Made by a program: the position numbers and the translations under genes. This document shows, one piece after another, positions 17,333 through 26,188 of a DNA stretch of 64,000 nucleotides. The stretch lies in contig CAZZAO010000005.1 in the NCBI GenBank assembly GCA_964652205.1, forward strand, positions 23,017-87,016, in the 5' to 3' direction. Under the pieces are notes generated by a model. That model worked only from the letters and a program-made list of their open reading frames with translations, searched no databases and had not been told where the DNA came from. Source of the DNA: ZC4RG36 sp964652205 (lineage in GTDB: Bacteria; Chloroflexota; Anaerolineae; Aggregatilineales; Phototrophicaceae). How positions within the stretch are numbered: position 1 is the first letter of the stretch; each line of letters starts with the position of its first letter.

Positions 17333-17656
17333 ATGGCAAGCTTTCTCGACCGTATGTTTGGACGTCCCGCAGTCAAAAGCAGTGGCACGGTCGCCAAGGA
17401 GCGGCTCCAGTTTGTGCTGGTTCATGACCGCATCAACCTGCCGCCAGAGCGCCTTGAGGCGATGAAGCAGGAGATTCTGGCGGTAATCGCCAAGTACGTC
17501 GCGGTCGCCGACAAAGGGGTTGATATCGCGTTGCAGCAGCGCGACCGCGATAACCTGCTGATTGCCGAAGTCCCGTTCGCCCGACGCCGCGAAGTGGCTG
17601 AATACGAGGACGAAGACGATTCGCCGCCTGCCACGGGCAACTCTAAAGACTCCTAG
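17333..17656 (+). CDS. minE: Cell division topological specificity factor MinE
   Basis: A 107-residue MinE. The N-terminal membrane-targeting and anti-MinCD segment is visible (MASFLDRMFG, then AKERLQFVLVHDR), followed by the topological-specificity domain (LPPERLEAMKQEILAVIAKYV through AEVPFARR). MinE stimulates MinD ATPase and sets up the pole-to-pole or static gradient that restricts division to midcell. The acidic, low-complexity tail (EDEDDSPPATG) goes beyond the standard domain. An AAAGGG site precedes the ATG, and it is tightly linked to minD. Confidence 0.93.
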   Translation: MASFLDRMFGRPAVKSSGTVAKERLQFVLVHDRINLPPERLEAMKQEILAVIAKYVAVADKGVDIALQQRDRDNLLIAEVPFARRREVAEYEDEDDSPPATGNSKDS

Positions 17657-17682
17657 CGACCATTTGCCCCCGTAAGCCGTCC

Positions 17683-17711
17683 TTCAATTCGCGCGCTGCG
17701 TCCGCTATAAT
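17683..17711 (+). promoter_or_regulatory. Possible rodA promoter
   Basis: A perfect TATAAT (17706-17711) with TTCAAT 17 bp upstream, 36 bp before the rodA GTG. The -35 is weak. It would allow rodA to be transcribed separately from minCDE. Confidence 0.5.
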
Positions 17712-17747
17712 GGCGAGCCTCTGAGGCTAGCCTGGGAACTTCGCGCC

Positions 17748-18860
17748 GTGAGCCAATCGCGCAGTATTTGGCGTCAATTTGATTTTGTCCTCTTCGGCCT
17801 GACCCTGATCCTCACGGTCTTCGGCATTCTGATGATCCATAGTGCCACCCGCGACGCCATCGATCCCGACCTGATTAGCCGCGTCCCCGACCAGATTCGT
17901 TATACGATCATCGGCATCGGCGTGATGATCGTGCTGGCGCTGATCGACTATCGTCTGCTCGGCGGCATCCATCAGTGGCTCTACATCGGCATGATCGGCC
18001 TGCTGCTGCTGGTCAAGCTGTTCGGCGTCGAAGGCGCGGCAGGCTCGCAAAGCTGGATCAACGTCGGTATCCGCATCCAGCCGTCAGAAATCGCCAAGGT
18101 GCTGATTATCATCACGCTCGGCCATTTTCTGGCGAACAATTATATGAAGATGGACAGACTCTCGACGCTGTTCCGGTCGATGATCCATATCGCCGTCCCG
18201 ACCGCGCTGATTCTGGTTCAGCCTGATCTCGGCATGACGATTGTCTTTGCGGTGCTGTGGTTCACGCTGGTATGGGCTGCCGGTCTGCGGCTCAAGCACA
18301 TCGTCATGTTCGTCCTGGTCGTCTCGATCTCCGCCCCGCTGACCGTGCCGTTCGCCTGGGCGAAGATGGAAGGCTACCAGCGCCAGCGCATCACCTCGTT
18401 CCTGTTCCCGCAGAGCGACCCCGACGCCTACTACAACATCAATCAGGCAATGATTAGCATCGGCGACGGCGGGATGTTCGGCAAGGGCTACACCTTCGGC
18501 TCGCAGAACCGCTGGCGTTTCCTGCGCGTCCGCCATACCGACTTCATTTTCGCCGTGATCGCCGAGGAATTTGGCCTCGTCGGCGGGCTGACGGTGATGA
18601 TCCTGATCGGCCTCGTCGTGCTGAGAATCCTGCGCGCGGCCCGGCTGGCGTCCGACCCGCTGGGCAGCCTGATCTGTTATGGCGTGGCGGCTTTCATCTT
18701 CTTTCAAACGGTGGTGTCCATCGGCATGAATTTGAGTCTGCTGCCGGTGACAGGGCTGACGCTGCCTTTCATCAGTTCCGGCGGCACGTCGCTGCTGTCG
18801 AGCCTGATGGGTATTGGTCTGGTCGAGAGCGTCGTCATGCGGCGGCGGCGGCTGGCGTAA
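17748..18860 (+). CDS. rodA: Peptidoglycan glycosyltransferase RodA/FtsW family
   Basis: A 370-residue SEDS polymerase with about ten membrane helices. Family signatures include the N-terminal FDFVLFGLTLILTVFGILMIHSAT, QPSEIAKVLIIITLGHFLA, LVQPDLGMT, and the C-terminal LPFISSGGTSLLSSL. Together with PBP2 it polymerises and crosslinks lateral wall glycan. The start is a GTG at 17748. RodA rather than FtsW is inferred from the company of mreBCD and PBP2; FtsW cannot be excluded from sequence alone. Confidence 0.9.
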   Translation: MSQSRSIWRQFDFVLFGLTLILTVFGILMIHSATRDAIDPDLISRVPDQIRYTIIGIGVMIVLALIDYRLLGGIHQWLYIGMIGLLLLVKLFGVEGAAGSQSWINVGIRIQPSEIAKVLIIITLGHFLANNYMKMDRLSTLFRSMIHIAVPTALILVQPDLGMTIVFAVLWFTLVWAAGLRLKHIVMFVLVVSISAPLTVPFAWAKMEGYQRQRITSFLFPQSDPDAYYNINQAMISIGDGGMFGKGYTFGSQNRWRFLRVRHTDFIFAVIAEEFGLVGGLTVMILIGLVVLRILRAARLASDPLGSLICYGVAAFIFFQTVVSIGMNLSLLPVTGLTLPFISSGGTSLLSSLMGIGLVESVVMRRRRLA

Positions 18861-18866
18861 AGGCTT

Positions 18867-18953
18867 CCCTCACCCCTGGCCTGTCGGTCGAGATGCCGCT
18901 GCGCGGCACGAGTGAGGCCCTGACCACTTCGTCTCCCAGAGGGAGAGGAGTGC
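18867..18953. repeat. Dispersed palindromic repeat, family A (with insertion)
   Basis: The repeat begins CCCTCACCCCTGGCC and ends CTCCCAGAGGGAGAGGAG, with about 50 bp between them containing its own short inverted repeat (GCCGCTGCGCGGC). It lies just after rodA. Confidence 0.55.
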
Positions 18954-19078
18954 CAATCAATGGGGCAGACGAATTTAAGCTGTTTCCTGTAGAGACAACA
19001 CTTTCCTCTACATCGACCTGATTTGCCAGAGAACCTGGTTTTTTGGCTCAGAATTTGCGGATATATCCTACGACCCAT

Positions 19079-19120
19079 CCCTCTCCCCTCGCCCTGAGGG
19101 AGAGAGGTTGGGGTGAGGGT
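19079..19120. repeat. Dispersed palindromic repeat, family A
   Basis: One of the best copies: CTCTCCCCTCGCCCTGAGGG is followed by AGAGAGGTTGGGGTGAGGG. It ends just before the gltX ribosome site. Confidence 0.75.
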
Positions 19121-19136
19121 TCAGGAGTTCTCCTCT

Positions 19137-20666
19137 ATGACTAATAACACTACTCGTCCCGTGCGTACACGCTTCGCGCCCAGCCCGACCGGCCCGCTCC
19201 ACATCGGCGGCGCGCGCTCGGCGCTCTTCGGCTGGCTCTATGCCCGGCATATGGGCGGCCAGTTCATTTTGCGTATTGAGGACACCGATCAGAATCGCTT
19301 TGTCCCCGAAGCCCTCGGCATGATTACCGGCGGGCTGTCGTGGCTCGGCATCCACTGGGACGAAGGCCCCGACATCGGCGGCCCGCACGCGCCCTACTTC
19401 CAGTCAGAGCGCAAGCCGCTGCATCAGGAATGGGCTAACTGGCTGGTTGACCACGACAAAGCCTATCGCTGCTATTGCACGCCGGAGCGGCTGGAACAGG
19501 TCAGCAAGGAGAAGGAAGCGCGCAAGGAGCCGCCGGGATACGACCGCCACTGCCGCGCTCTCAGCCCTGCGGAGCGCGCGCAAAACGAGGCCGAGGGGAA
19601 ATCTTACGTCATCCGCTTCAAGATGCCGCTCGACGGCGAAACGACGGTTGATGATCTGGTGCTCGGTCACGTCTCGTTCAACAACGACACCATCCTCGAC
19701 CCGGTGCTGCTCAAGTCGGACGGCTTCCCGACCTATCATCTGGCACACGTGGTTGACGATCACTTCATGGAGATCACCCACGTCACCCGCGCCAACGAGT
19801 GGCTGCCGTCGCTGCCGCTGCACGCCCAGTTATGGCAGGCGTTCGGCTGGGAGATGCCGTTCTACGCCCATCTGCCGGTGCTGCTCAACCCGAACGGCAA
19901 AGGTAAACTGAGCAAGCGCCACGCTGGATTCTCGGAGAATGGCCGTCAGGTGCTGGTGCTGGTCAGCGAGTTCAGGGACGCTGGTTATCTGCCCGAAGCC
20001 GTCATCAACTTCCTCTGCAATATCGGCTGGAACTTCGGCGACGACCGTGAGATTTTCACGGTCGAGGAAGCAATTGCCCGTTTTGAGTTGAAGGACGTCC
20101 ATCCGAATAACAGCAGCTATCCGATTGAGAAGCTCGACTGGCTCAACGGCGAGTACATCCGCGCGATGGACCCGACCACGCTCGCGCCGTATCTGCGCGA
20201 GCCGCTGGAAAAAGCCGGTTACAAGCTCGACGATGACCTGCTGCTGAAGATCGCCGGGCTGGTACAGACACGCATCAAGACCCTGCCAGAAGTCCTCAAA
20301 TTCGCCGCGCCGTTCTTCTCGGAAAACGACCAGCTTGACGATGCCGCTGTCTGGCAGACGCCGGGGCCGCAGGATTTCACGGATATCAAGGGCGTCAATG
20401 GCGCTCAGGTGCTTGACATCCTGCGTACTGTCAACGACCGTCTGACGGCGCTGCCCGACTTCAGCCACGAGCCGCTGGAAGCCGCCAGTCGAACGCTGGC
20501 CGACGAGCTGAGTTTGAAGCCCGCCATCCTGTTCTCGATCATCCGCAACGCCGTCATGGGACAAACCGTGACGACGCCGCTGTTCGAGTCGATGGAAGTC
20601 TTTGGGCGCGCCGCGTCACTGCGCCGACTTGAGCTGACCATCCAGCGCCTTTCAACAGAGCGCTAA
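19137..20666 (+). CDS. gltX: Glutamate--tRNA ligase
   Basis: A class I aminoacyl-tRNA synthetase of 509 residues that charges tRNA-Glu (and, where GatCAB is used, tRNA-Gln). The HIGH motif appears as PSPTGPLHIGGARSALF near the N-terminus and the KMSKS motif as GKLSKRHAG (about residues 260-268). The C-terminal anticodon-binding helical domain follows. The start at 19137 is preceded by AGGAG; an in-frame GTG 24 bp upstream is less likely, because it lies in a dispersed repeat. Conserved sequence begins at RPVRTRFAPSPTGP. Confidence 0.95.
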   Translation: MTNNTTRPVRTRFAPSPTGPLHIGGARSALFGWLYARHMGGQFILRIEDTDQNRFVPEALGMITGGLSWLGIHWDEGPDIGGPHAPYFQSERKPLHQEWANWLVDHDKAYRCYCTPERLEQVSKEKEARKEPPGYDRHCRALSPAERAQNEAEGKSYVIRFKMPLDGETTVDDLVLGHVSFNNDTILDPVLLKSDGFPTYHLAHVVDDHFMEITHVTRANEWLPSLPLHAQLWQAFGWEMPFYAHLPVLLNPNGKGKLSKRHAGFSENGRQVLVLVSEFRDAGYLPEAVINFLCNIGWNFGDDREIFTVEEAIARFELKDVHPNNSSYPIEKLDWLNGEYIRAMDPTTLAPYLREPLEKAGYKLDDDLLLKIAGLVQTRIKTLPEVLKFAAPFFSENDQLDDAAVWQTPGPQDFTDIKGVNGAQVLDILRTVNDRLTALPDFSHEPLEAASRTLADELSLKPAILFSIIRNAVMGQTVTTPLFESMEVFGRAASLRRLELTIQRLSTER

Positions 20667-20726
20667 TCCAGCGCTTGCTCGCCAGCCGCGTTTCTGCTCA
20701 GGCGCAAGTCGAGGATTGCCTTTTGA

Positions 20727-20752
20727 GGCGGCATGAGGCATCATGCCTCGAT
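20727..20752. repeat. Dispersed palindromic repeat, family B-like
   Basis: GGCATGAGGCATCATGCCTC is a short near-perfect palindrome related to the GGGCATGATGCATCATGCCC element at 47074 and 52345. Confidence 0.45.
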
Positions 20753-20820
20753 ACAGTAAGCCACCCTAACAATCACTCCGTTCACTTACTCTCCCCTTCC
20801 ATTACAACATGCGTTTGTGA

Positions 20821-20856
20821 CCTGTCCCCCTGCTCGCGGTGGGACAGGGGGAGAGG
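20821..20856. repeat. Palindromic intergenic repeat
   Basis: CCTGTCCC and GGGACAGG form a perfect 8-bp inverted repeat flanked by C- and G-rich tracts, similar to family A. It lies immediately before der. Confidence 0.5.
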
Positions 20857-20878
20857 TTAATTTGAGGTAGCCCGTCGT

Positions 20879-22258
20879 ATGGCACGTAGACCGCTGGTCG
20901 CCCTGGTTGGACGACCGAATGTCGGCAAGAGTACGCTGTTCAACCGGCTGGTCGGCGAGCGTATGGCCGTCATCCACGAGATTCCCGGAACCACCCGCGA
21001 CCGCCTGCAATCCGAGGCGGAATGGCTGGGTGTGACCTTCGTAGTCGTCGATACCGGCGGCATCGAAGTCTATCAGCCCAAAGGCACGCGCGACGAGTCG
21101 CCGCTGGCCGAAGGCAGCGCCGATTTTATCCAGCAGATCAAGGCGCAGGCTATCCTCGCCATCGACGAGGCGGACGTCGTCATCATGGTCACAGACGCCA
21201 TCACCGGCATCACCGCTGCCGACGAGGAAGTGGCCGAAATTCTGCGCCGGACGAAAAAACCGGTGCTGATCGCGGCCAACAAAGCCGACAACATGAAGCG
21301 TAATGATGATGCTTTCGAGTTCTACGCGCTCGGTCTGGGCGAGGTCTTTGCCGTCAGCGCCATTCACGGCGCGGGCGTCGGCGACCTGCTCGATGCGGTC
21401 GTCGAGGCCTTCCGGGATCAGGGACTGCTGACTGAGGAAAGCGAAGAGGACGACCATCTGAAAATCGCCATCGTCGGGCGACCGAACGTCGGCAAGAGCA
21501 GTCTGGTCAACAAACTGCTCGGCGAGGAGCGCGTGATCGTCAGCCCGATTGCCGGGACGACGCGCGACGCCATCGACTCTGACATCACTTTTCACGGCCA
21601 GACGGTCACGCTGATCGACACTGCTGGAATCCGCCGCCGTGGCCGCATTGATCCCGGCCCGGAAAAGTTCAGCGTTGTCCGCTCGATGAAGGCCATCGAG
21701 CGCGCTGACGTCGCCCTGCTGATGATCGACGCCGCCGAGGGCGTGACCGAGCAGGATCAGCACATCGCCGGATACATCGACGAGGCGGGCAAGAGCGTCG
21801 TCATCATCGTCAATAAGTGGGACGCCGTCCCCGACAAAGAATCGACCACGCTGACCGACATGCTCAAGGTGATCCGCGAGAAGTTCAACTTTCTGCCCGA
21901 CCCGCCAGTGATCTTCATCAGCGTCCTGACCGGCCAGCGCATCCACGAGGTGCTGGAGACAGCCTGGCAGGTCTGGGAGACGCGGCATCAGCGCATCTCG
22001 ACCGGCGAATTGAACCGGATTCTGCGCGAAGCGATCCAGCTTCATCCCGCGCCGACGCACGGCACTAAACGGCTCAAGATTTACTTCGGCACGCAGGTCG
22101 CCATCTCGCCGCCGGTTTTCCTGTTCCACGTCAACGACTCGCGGCTGGTTCACTTCACCTATAAGCGTTTCCTCGAGAACCAGATTCGCAAGGTTTATCC
22201 GTTCGCCGGAACGCCGATGAAACTCAGCTTCCGCCCGCGCGACGGAATGCTCGACTAG
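20879..22258 (+). CDS. der: Ribosome biogenesis GTPase Der (EngA)
   Basis: A tandem-G-domain GTPase of 459 residues needed for maturation of the 50S subunit. Domain 1 has GRPNVGKST (11-19), DTGG and NKAD; domain 2 has GRPNVGKSS (200-208), DTAGI and NKWD. The C-terminal KH-like domain (about 360-450) includes THGTKRLKIYFGTQV and FRPRDG. Length and order are normal for the family. It is read alone, downstream of gltX after 212 bp of repeat-rich spacer. Confidence 0.96.
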   Translation: MARRPLVALVGRPNVGKSTLFNRLVGERMAVIHEIPGTTRDRLQSEAEWLGVTFVVVDTGGIEVYQPKGTRDESPLAEGSADFIQQIKAQAILAIDEADVVIMVTDAITGITAADEEVAEILRRTKKPVLIAANKADNMKRNDDAFEFYALGLGEVFAVSAIHGAGVGDLLDAVVEAFRDQGLLTEESEEDDHLKIAIVGRPNVGKSSLVNKLLGEERVIVSPIAGTTRDAIDSDITFHGQTVTLIDTAGIRRRGRIDPGPEKFSVVRSMKAIERADVALLMIDAAEGVTEQDQHIAGYIDEAGKSVVIIVNKWDAVPDKESTTLTDMLKVIREKFNFLPDPPVIFISVLTGQRIHEVLETAWQVWETRHQRISTGELNRILREAIQLHPAPTHGTKRLKIYFGTQVAISPPVFLFHVNDSRLVHFTYKRFLENQIRKVYPFAGTPMKLSFRPRDGMLD

Positions 22259-22333
22259 CGCGTCGCAGGGGCTGGCCGCATCAAGCCCGGTCATGTGAAT
22301 AGCGTGAAATCCTGAATACAGGCACAGCGCTCG

Positions 22334-23917
22334 TTAAATCGGCTGACCGGCCAGCATCAAAACTTCGTAGGCCAGCGCCTGCCACAACCGTCCCCGAAAC
22401 TTAATCTCACCGAGCGCCCGCGCCTCGATCAGCGGGTCGAGGCGGCGGATGACGGCTTCCTCAGCCAGAATCTGACCCGGCGTGGCGAACTCCTGAAGGC
22501 GCTTTGCCAGATTGACCACGTCGCCAATCGCCGTGTAGTTGACGGCGGAATCCGTGCCGACGTAGCCCACAACCGCGTCGCCGACATGAATCCCCATACT
22601 GAACGACAGGCCGTCGCCGCGCTGCGTCGATAGCTCCGCGCCCGCGTGCTGGAGCATCAGCGCCGCCTCGACCGCCCGGTAGGTGTGATCGGGCTGGTCT
22701 TCCGGCGCGTTGAAAATTGCCATCAGGCCGTCGCCGAAATACTTGTCGAGCGTGCCGCTGTACGACAGGATGACGTTGGCGGCCAGACTCAGATACCCGT
22801 TGAGCATATCGATGACCTGTTCCGGCGGCATGTTCTCGCTGTAGGATGAATAGCCGCGAATGTCCGCAAACAGGATCGTGATCTCGCGCCGCTTGCCGCC
22901 GAGTTGAAGCGCCATCGGATCGTCGAGCACCTGATCGACGACACCGGGCGGGACGAAGCGCTTGAAGGTGTTGCGAATCTGGTTGCTCTCGCGCTCTTTC
23001 GCCTGCTGCACCGCCTCGAAGTTGCGGGCGTTTTCAATCGCAATCGCGGCGTAGTCGGTCAGCGCGCTCAACAAAGCCGTGTGGTGGCGCGTGAACGACG
23101 GCGCGGCATTCGAGACATTGCGGACGCCGAGTACGCCGATGACGTGGCCGCGCAGCACCAGCGGCACGCAGGCGACCGATGTCGGCGCGTTCGACTGATT
23201 GCCAGGCTGTTCGCGCGTCAACACCACCGGCTGTCCGCTCTCGACCACGCGGGCGGCGACGCGGTCGTTGACTTCTTGATCGATAGACTCGGCGCGCCCG
23301 CTGGTAACCCGCTTCTGCGCCAGACAGAGCAACCGTTCCTTGTGCAGCAGGTAGATGTAGCCTTCCTCGGCGTGCGTCACCTGCGTCGCCGCATCGACGA
23401 TTCGCGGTAAGAGCTGCTGGGTATCGGCCAGCGCCGCCACCGACTTGCCGACGCCGTAAAGCACGTTGAGTTCCTGCACGCGAAGCTGTAAATCCCGATT
23501 GGCCTGAATCAGCCGCTCGGTCAGGGCTTCCTTTTCGCGGCGCAGGCGCGTCTCGGTCAGGCTGCGCTCGATGGCCGTGGTCATCTCTTCGACCGAATAC
23601 GGCTTCTTGACGTAATCCTTCACGCCGAGCCGGTAAACCTCGACGGCGATTTCTTCTGAGCCATGAAAGGTCATCAGCACGACCGGGATATCGAGGTGTT
23701 TAGAAACCAGCCCCTTGAGCACCTGAATGCCATTCATACGCGGCATTTGCAGGTCGAGCAGAATCAGATCGGGGGTGTAGCGCTCGGCCATCTCCAGCCC
23801 TTCAGCGCCATCACGCGCCTCAAGCGCCTGATAGCCTGCCGGTTGCAGCACATACTCGATCACAAACTCGCGGTTTTCCTGCCCGTCGTCGACGACGAGG
23901 ATGCGTTCACCGGCCAA
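22334..23917 (-). CDS. Receiver-GAF-class III nucleotide cyclase
   Basis: A 527-residue signalling protein. The receiver domain (about 4-120) has D10-D11, phospho-acceptor D55 (LLDLQMP) and KKPYS. A coiled coil (about 125-160, EKEALTERLIQANRDLQLRVQEL) leads to a GAF sensor domain (about 165-300). A class III cyclase domain (about 335-510) follows, with metal-binding Asp in ILFADIRGY and KYFGDGLMAIF, and transition-state Asn/Arg in DVVNLAKRL. The Lys in LDKYFGDG and Asp in AIGDVV suggest ATP, i.e. cAMP production. The start is a TTG with GAGG upstream. No partner kinase adjoins it. Confidence 0.88.
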   Translation of the reverse strand: MAGERILVVDDGQENREFVIEYVLQPAGYQALEARDGAEGLEMAERYTPDLILLDLQMPRMNGIQVLKGLVSKHLDIPVVLMTFHGSEEIAVEVYRLGVKDYVKKPYSVEEMTTAIERSLTETRLRREKEALTERLIQANRDLQLRVQELNVLYGVGKSVAALADTQQLLPRIVDAATQVTHAEEGYIYLLHKERLLCLAQKRVTSGRAESIDQEVNDRVAARVVESGQPVVLTREQPGNQSNAPTSVACVPLVLRGHVIGVLGVRNVSNAAPSFTRHHTALLSALTDYAAIAIENARNFEAVQQAKERESNQIRNTFKRFVPPGVVDQVLDDPMALQLGGKRREITILFADIRGYSSYSENMPPEQVIDMLNGYLSLAANVILSYSGTLDKYFGDGLMAIFNAPEDQPDHTYRAVEAALMLQHAGAELSTQRGDGLSFSMGIHVGDAVVGYVGTDSAVNYTAIGDVVNLAKRLQEFATPGQILAEEAVIRRLDPLIEARALGEIKFRGRLWQALAYEVLMLAGQPI

Positions 23918-24035
23918 TTTCGCCTCACGATTTCTCGCTTGAATCCACGCTCATTCCAGTATAGTAGCGAAGTGCCGCTGGCGTCCCTAAACATCCATGC
24001 AGAGTGAGAAACTCATCAGCGCCACGCAAAGGCGA

Positions 24036-24064
24036 TTGTCGCCCGCCCGCGCAGGGTTTATAAT
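24036..24064 (+). promoter_or_regulatory. Promoter of the signal peptidase operon
   Basis: TTGTCG (24036-24041), a 17-bp spacer and a perfect TATAAT (24059-24064). Transcription would start near 24071, downstream of an in-frame ATG at 23997, so the first signal peptidase must start at 24084. This promoter therefore decides the start. Confidence 0.7.
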
Positions 24065-24083
24065 AGGGGGCATTGACCGGCGC

Positions 24084-24710
24084 ATGAGATCACTGTCTTT
24101 GCAACCGATTCCTGCCCTCGACGCCGCACCTGTTCCCGTTCCCCGTCCCAGACTCCATCAGCGCGGCGGCCTTCGATTTCTTCGAGAAATCCTCGAAACC
24201 GTCATTCTGGTCGCGGCAATTTACGCCCTCGTCAACCTGGCGAGCGCGCGTTTCGTCGTCGAAGGCAACAGTATGCAGCCGAACTTCCACAGCGGCCAGT
24301 TCGTCATTGTTGACCGCGTCAGCTACATGCTCGGCCAGCCGCAGCACGGGGACATTGTCGTTTTCCATTTTCCGGGTGACGTCACTCAGGACTATATCAA
24401 ACGGGTCATCGGGCTGCCGGGGCAAACCGTCGAAATCAAGGATACGCACGTTTTTGTCGATGGCGAGCAGCTTAACGAGCCGTATATCAACGAGCCGTGT
24501 AATGCGACGCGCTGTTACAACCACACCTGGACGCTTCAGCCGGACGAATTTTTCGTCATGGGCGACAATCGCAACCACAGCGACGACTCGCGCGTCTTCG
24601 GCCCGGTCAGGCGCAATCTGATCGTCGGTGAGGCGCTGCTGCGCTACTGGCCGCCGTCAGACTGGGGCATCGTCCGGCAAATTCACTACAGCGCAGCGGT
24701 CGCTCAATGA
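24084..24710 (+). CDS. lepB: Signal peptidase I, copy 1
   Basis: A 208-residue type I signal peptidase with one N-terminal membrane helix (about 35-53) and the extracytoplasmic catalytic domain. The nucleophile is S63 in EGNSMQPNF and the general base K106 in DYIKRVIGLPG; the downstream box MGDNRNHSDDSR is present. It removes Sec signal peptides after export. A C-x4-C pair (PCNATRC) occurs in the catalytic domain and is kept in both following copies. Its stop overlaps the start of copy 2 (ATGA). Confidence 0.93.
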   Translation: MRSLSLQPIPALDAAPVPVPRPRLHQRGGLRFLREILETVILVAAIYALVNLASARFVVEGNSMQPNFHSGQFVIVDRVSYMLGQPQHGDIVVFHFPGDVTQDYIKRVIGLPGQTVEIKDTHVFVDGEQLNEPYINEPCNATRCYNHTWTLQPDEFFVMGDNRNHSDDSRVFGPVRRNLIVGEALLRYWPPSDWGIVRQIHYSAAVAQ

Positions 24711-25300
24711 GCGAGATGCCGCTCGAAGCGGCGGCGCCCCGACCCGGACTGCATCAACACAGCGGCCCGCGCGAACTGGCCGAGCTGGTGCCGCTGTTCG
24801 TGCTGATCTTCGTGCTGGTCAACCTCGCCAGCGCGCGTTTCGTGGTTGAAGGCGATAGTATGCAGCCGAACTTCCACAGTAACCAGTTCATCCTCGTCAG
24901 CCGGGTTAATTACCTGATCGCCAGCCCACAGCGCGGCGACATCGTCGTTTTTCACTACCCGCTCAACCCGGCAAATGACTATATCAAGCGCGTGATTGGC
25001 CTGCCGAACCAGACGGTTGAAATCCGCGCTACACAGGTCTACGTTGACGGCGTCAAACTCGACGAGCCGTACATCAACGAGCCGTGTACGCCCGGAAGCT
25101 GCCCGAACAAGACCTGGCAGCTTGGCCCCGGCCAGATTTTCGTCATGGGCGATAATCGCAACCACAGTCAGGACTCGCGCGTCTTTGGGCCGGTGGAAAT
25201 GAAGTTCGTTATCGGCGAAGCGCTGCTTCGTTACTGGCCGCCGTCAGACTGGAGCAGCGTCATCAAGCTCCATGACAACCCGGCAGCGGCTGCCAATTGA
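24707..25300 (+). CDS. lepB: Signal peptidase I, copy 2
   Basis: A 197-residue paralogue of the preceding gene, beginning in its ATGA overlap. Nucleophile S51 (EGDSMQPNF), base K94 (DYIKRVIGLP), box MGDNRNHSQDSR, and the C-x4-C pair PCTPGSC are all present. There is one membrane helix at about 25-42. All catalytic residues remain, so it is probably active. Three copies in a row imply gene duplication and perhaps different substrate sets or expression levels. Confidence 0.92.
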   Translation: MSEMPLEAAAPRPGLHQHSGPRELAELVPLFVLIFVLVNLASARFVVEGDSMQPNFHSNQFILVSRVNYLIASPQRGDIVVFHYPLNPANDYIKRVIGLPNQTVEIRATQVYVDGVKLDEPYINEPCTPGSCPNKTWQLGPGQIFVMGDNRNHSQDSRVFGPVEMKFVIGEALLRYWPPSDWSSVIKLHDNPAAAAN

Positions 25301-25308
25301 GAGAAAAC

Positions 25309-25890
25309 ATGCTTGATACTCCTGCCGTTCAGCCTCGCCCCTTACTCCACCGCCCCGGCTTTGGCCGCGAGTTGGTCGAGACGCTGATTCTGATCGTCGC
25401 CATTTATGCGCTCGTCAATCTGGCTTCAGTGCGCTTCTACATCGACGGGCCGAGTATGCAGCCGAATTTCTTCGCCAACCAATTCCTGCTCGTCAGCCGG
25501 TTGGCCTATATGATCGGCCAACCTCAACGCGGCGATATTATCGTCTTCAACGCGCCCGGATCGGCCCCGAATGATCCGCCGCTCATCAAGCGCGTCATCG
25601 GCCTGCCGGGTGAGACCGTCACGATCAAGGACGCGCTGGTGTACATTAACGACCAGCCGCTTGACGAGGTTTATACGAAGGAAGCCTGCATCCCCAGCCG
25701 CTGCCCCGATAAGGAATGGCAGCTTGGCCCCGACGAATATTTTTTCATGGGAGATAATCGTAATAACAGCCGCGATTCGCGGGTTTTTGGCCCCGTAACA
25801 CGGGATCGAATTGTTGGCGAGGCGATCATTCGTTACTGGCCGCCGTCTGACGTGGGGATCGTCACGGACTACCGATACCCACGCCAGTAA
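25309..25890 (+). CDS. lepB: Signal peptidase I, copy 3
   Basis: A 193-residue third copy. Nucleophile S49 (DGPSMQPNF), base K94 (LIKRVIGLPG), box MGDNRNNSRDSR and the C-x4-C pair ACIPSRC are intact. It diverges most near the membrane interface (PGSAPNDPP before the lysine). I start it at the ATG at 25309; a TTG at 25297 that overlaps the stop of copy 2 is an alternative. It completes a three-gene operon with overlapping or adjacent ends. Confidence 0.9.
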   Translation: MLDTPAVQPRPLLHRPGFGRELVETLILIVAIYALVNLASVRFYIDGPSMQPNFFANQFLLVSRLAYMIGQPQRGDIIVFNAPGSAPNDPPLIKRVIGLPGETVTIKDALVYINDQPLDEVYTKEACIPSRCPDKEWQLGPDEYFFMGDNRNNSRDSRVFGPVTRDRIVGEAIIRYWPPSDVGIVTDYRYPRQ

Positions 25891-25909
25891 CCTTATCACG
25901 GAGGGATGT

Positions 25910-26188
25910 ATGTCTGAAGAGTCGGTCACTCCCTGCCCTCAATGTCAGGTTGGTATTTTACGCACGAAGCGGATGGCCTACGTCCGCATCATCAACGGCC
26001 TGTTCGTCAGCGTGCCGGACATGCCGACGCAGACCTGTGACATCTGCGACTATCAGGAATTCGGGAGCGAAGCGCTGCTCGTCCTCGAATCGCTGGCAAA
26101 CCGCCCCGGCGCAGAAAGCCGCACCTCTCGCCCTACGCCGCGCGCAACGCCGACTGAACCCGGCAGAACGCGCCCATTGAAGCCCTGA
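25910..26188 (+). CDS. Small zinc-ribbon protein (YgiT-like)
   Basis: A 92-residue protein with an N-terminal zinc ribbon, PCPQC about 30 residues before TCDICD, the spacing found in YgiT-type (MqsA N-terminal) zinc fingers. The rest of the domain (MAYVRIINGLFVSVPDMPTQTC) also fits that family. The C-terminal third is Pro/Arg/Thr-rich and probably disordered. A strong GGAGGG site precedes the ATG. YgiT-type proteins are often antitoxin or regulator halves, but no toxin adjoins. It follows the signal peptidases by 19 bp and is probably in the same transcript. Confidence 0.7.
   Translation: MSEESVTPCPQCQVGILRTKRMAYVRIINGLFVSVPDMPTQTCDICDYQEFGSEALLVLESLANRPGAESRTSRPTPRATPTEPGRTRPLKP

Noticed and set aside
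20786..22294. A 502-residue open frame antisense to der
   Set aside because: The plus-strand Der frame has all GTPase motifs; the antisense frame shows only composition bias from high GC.
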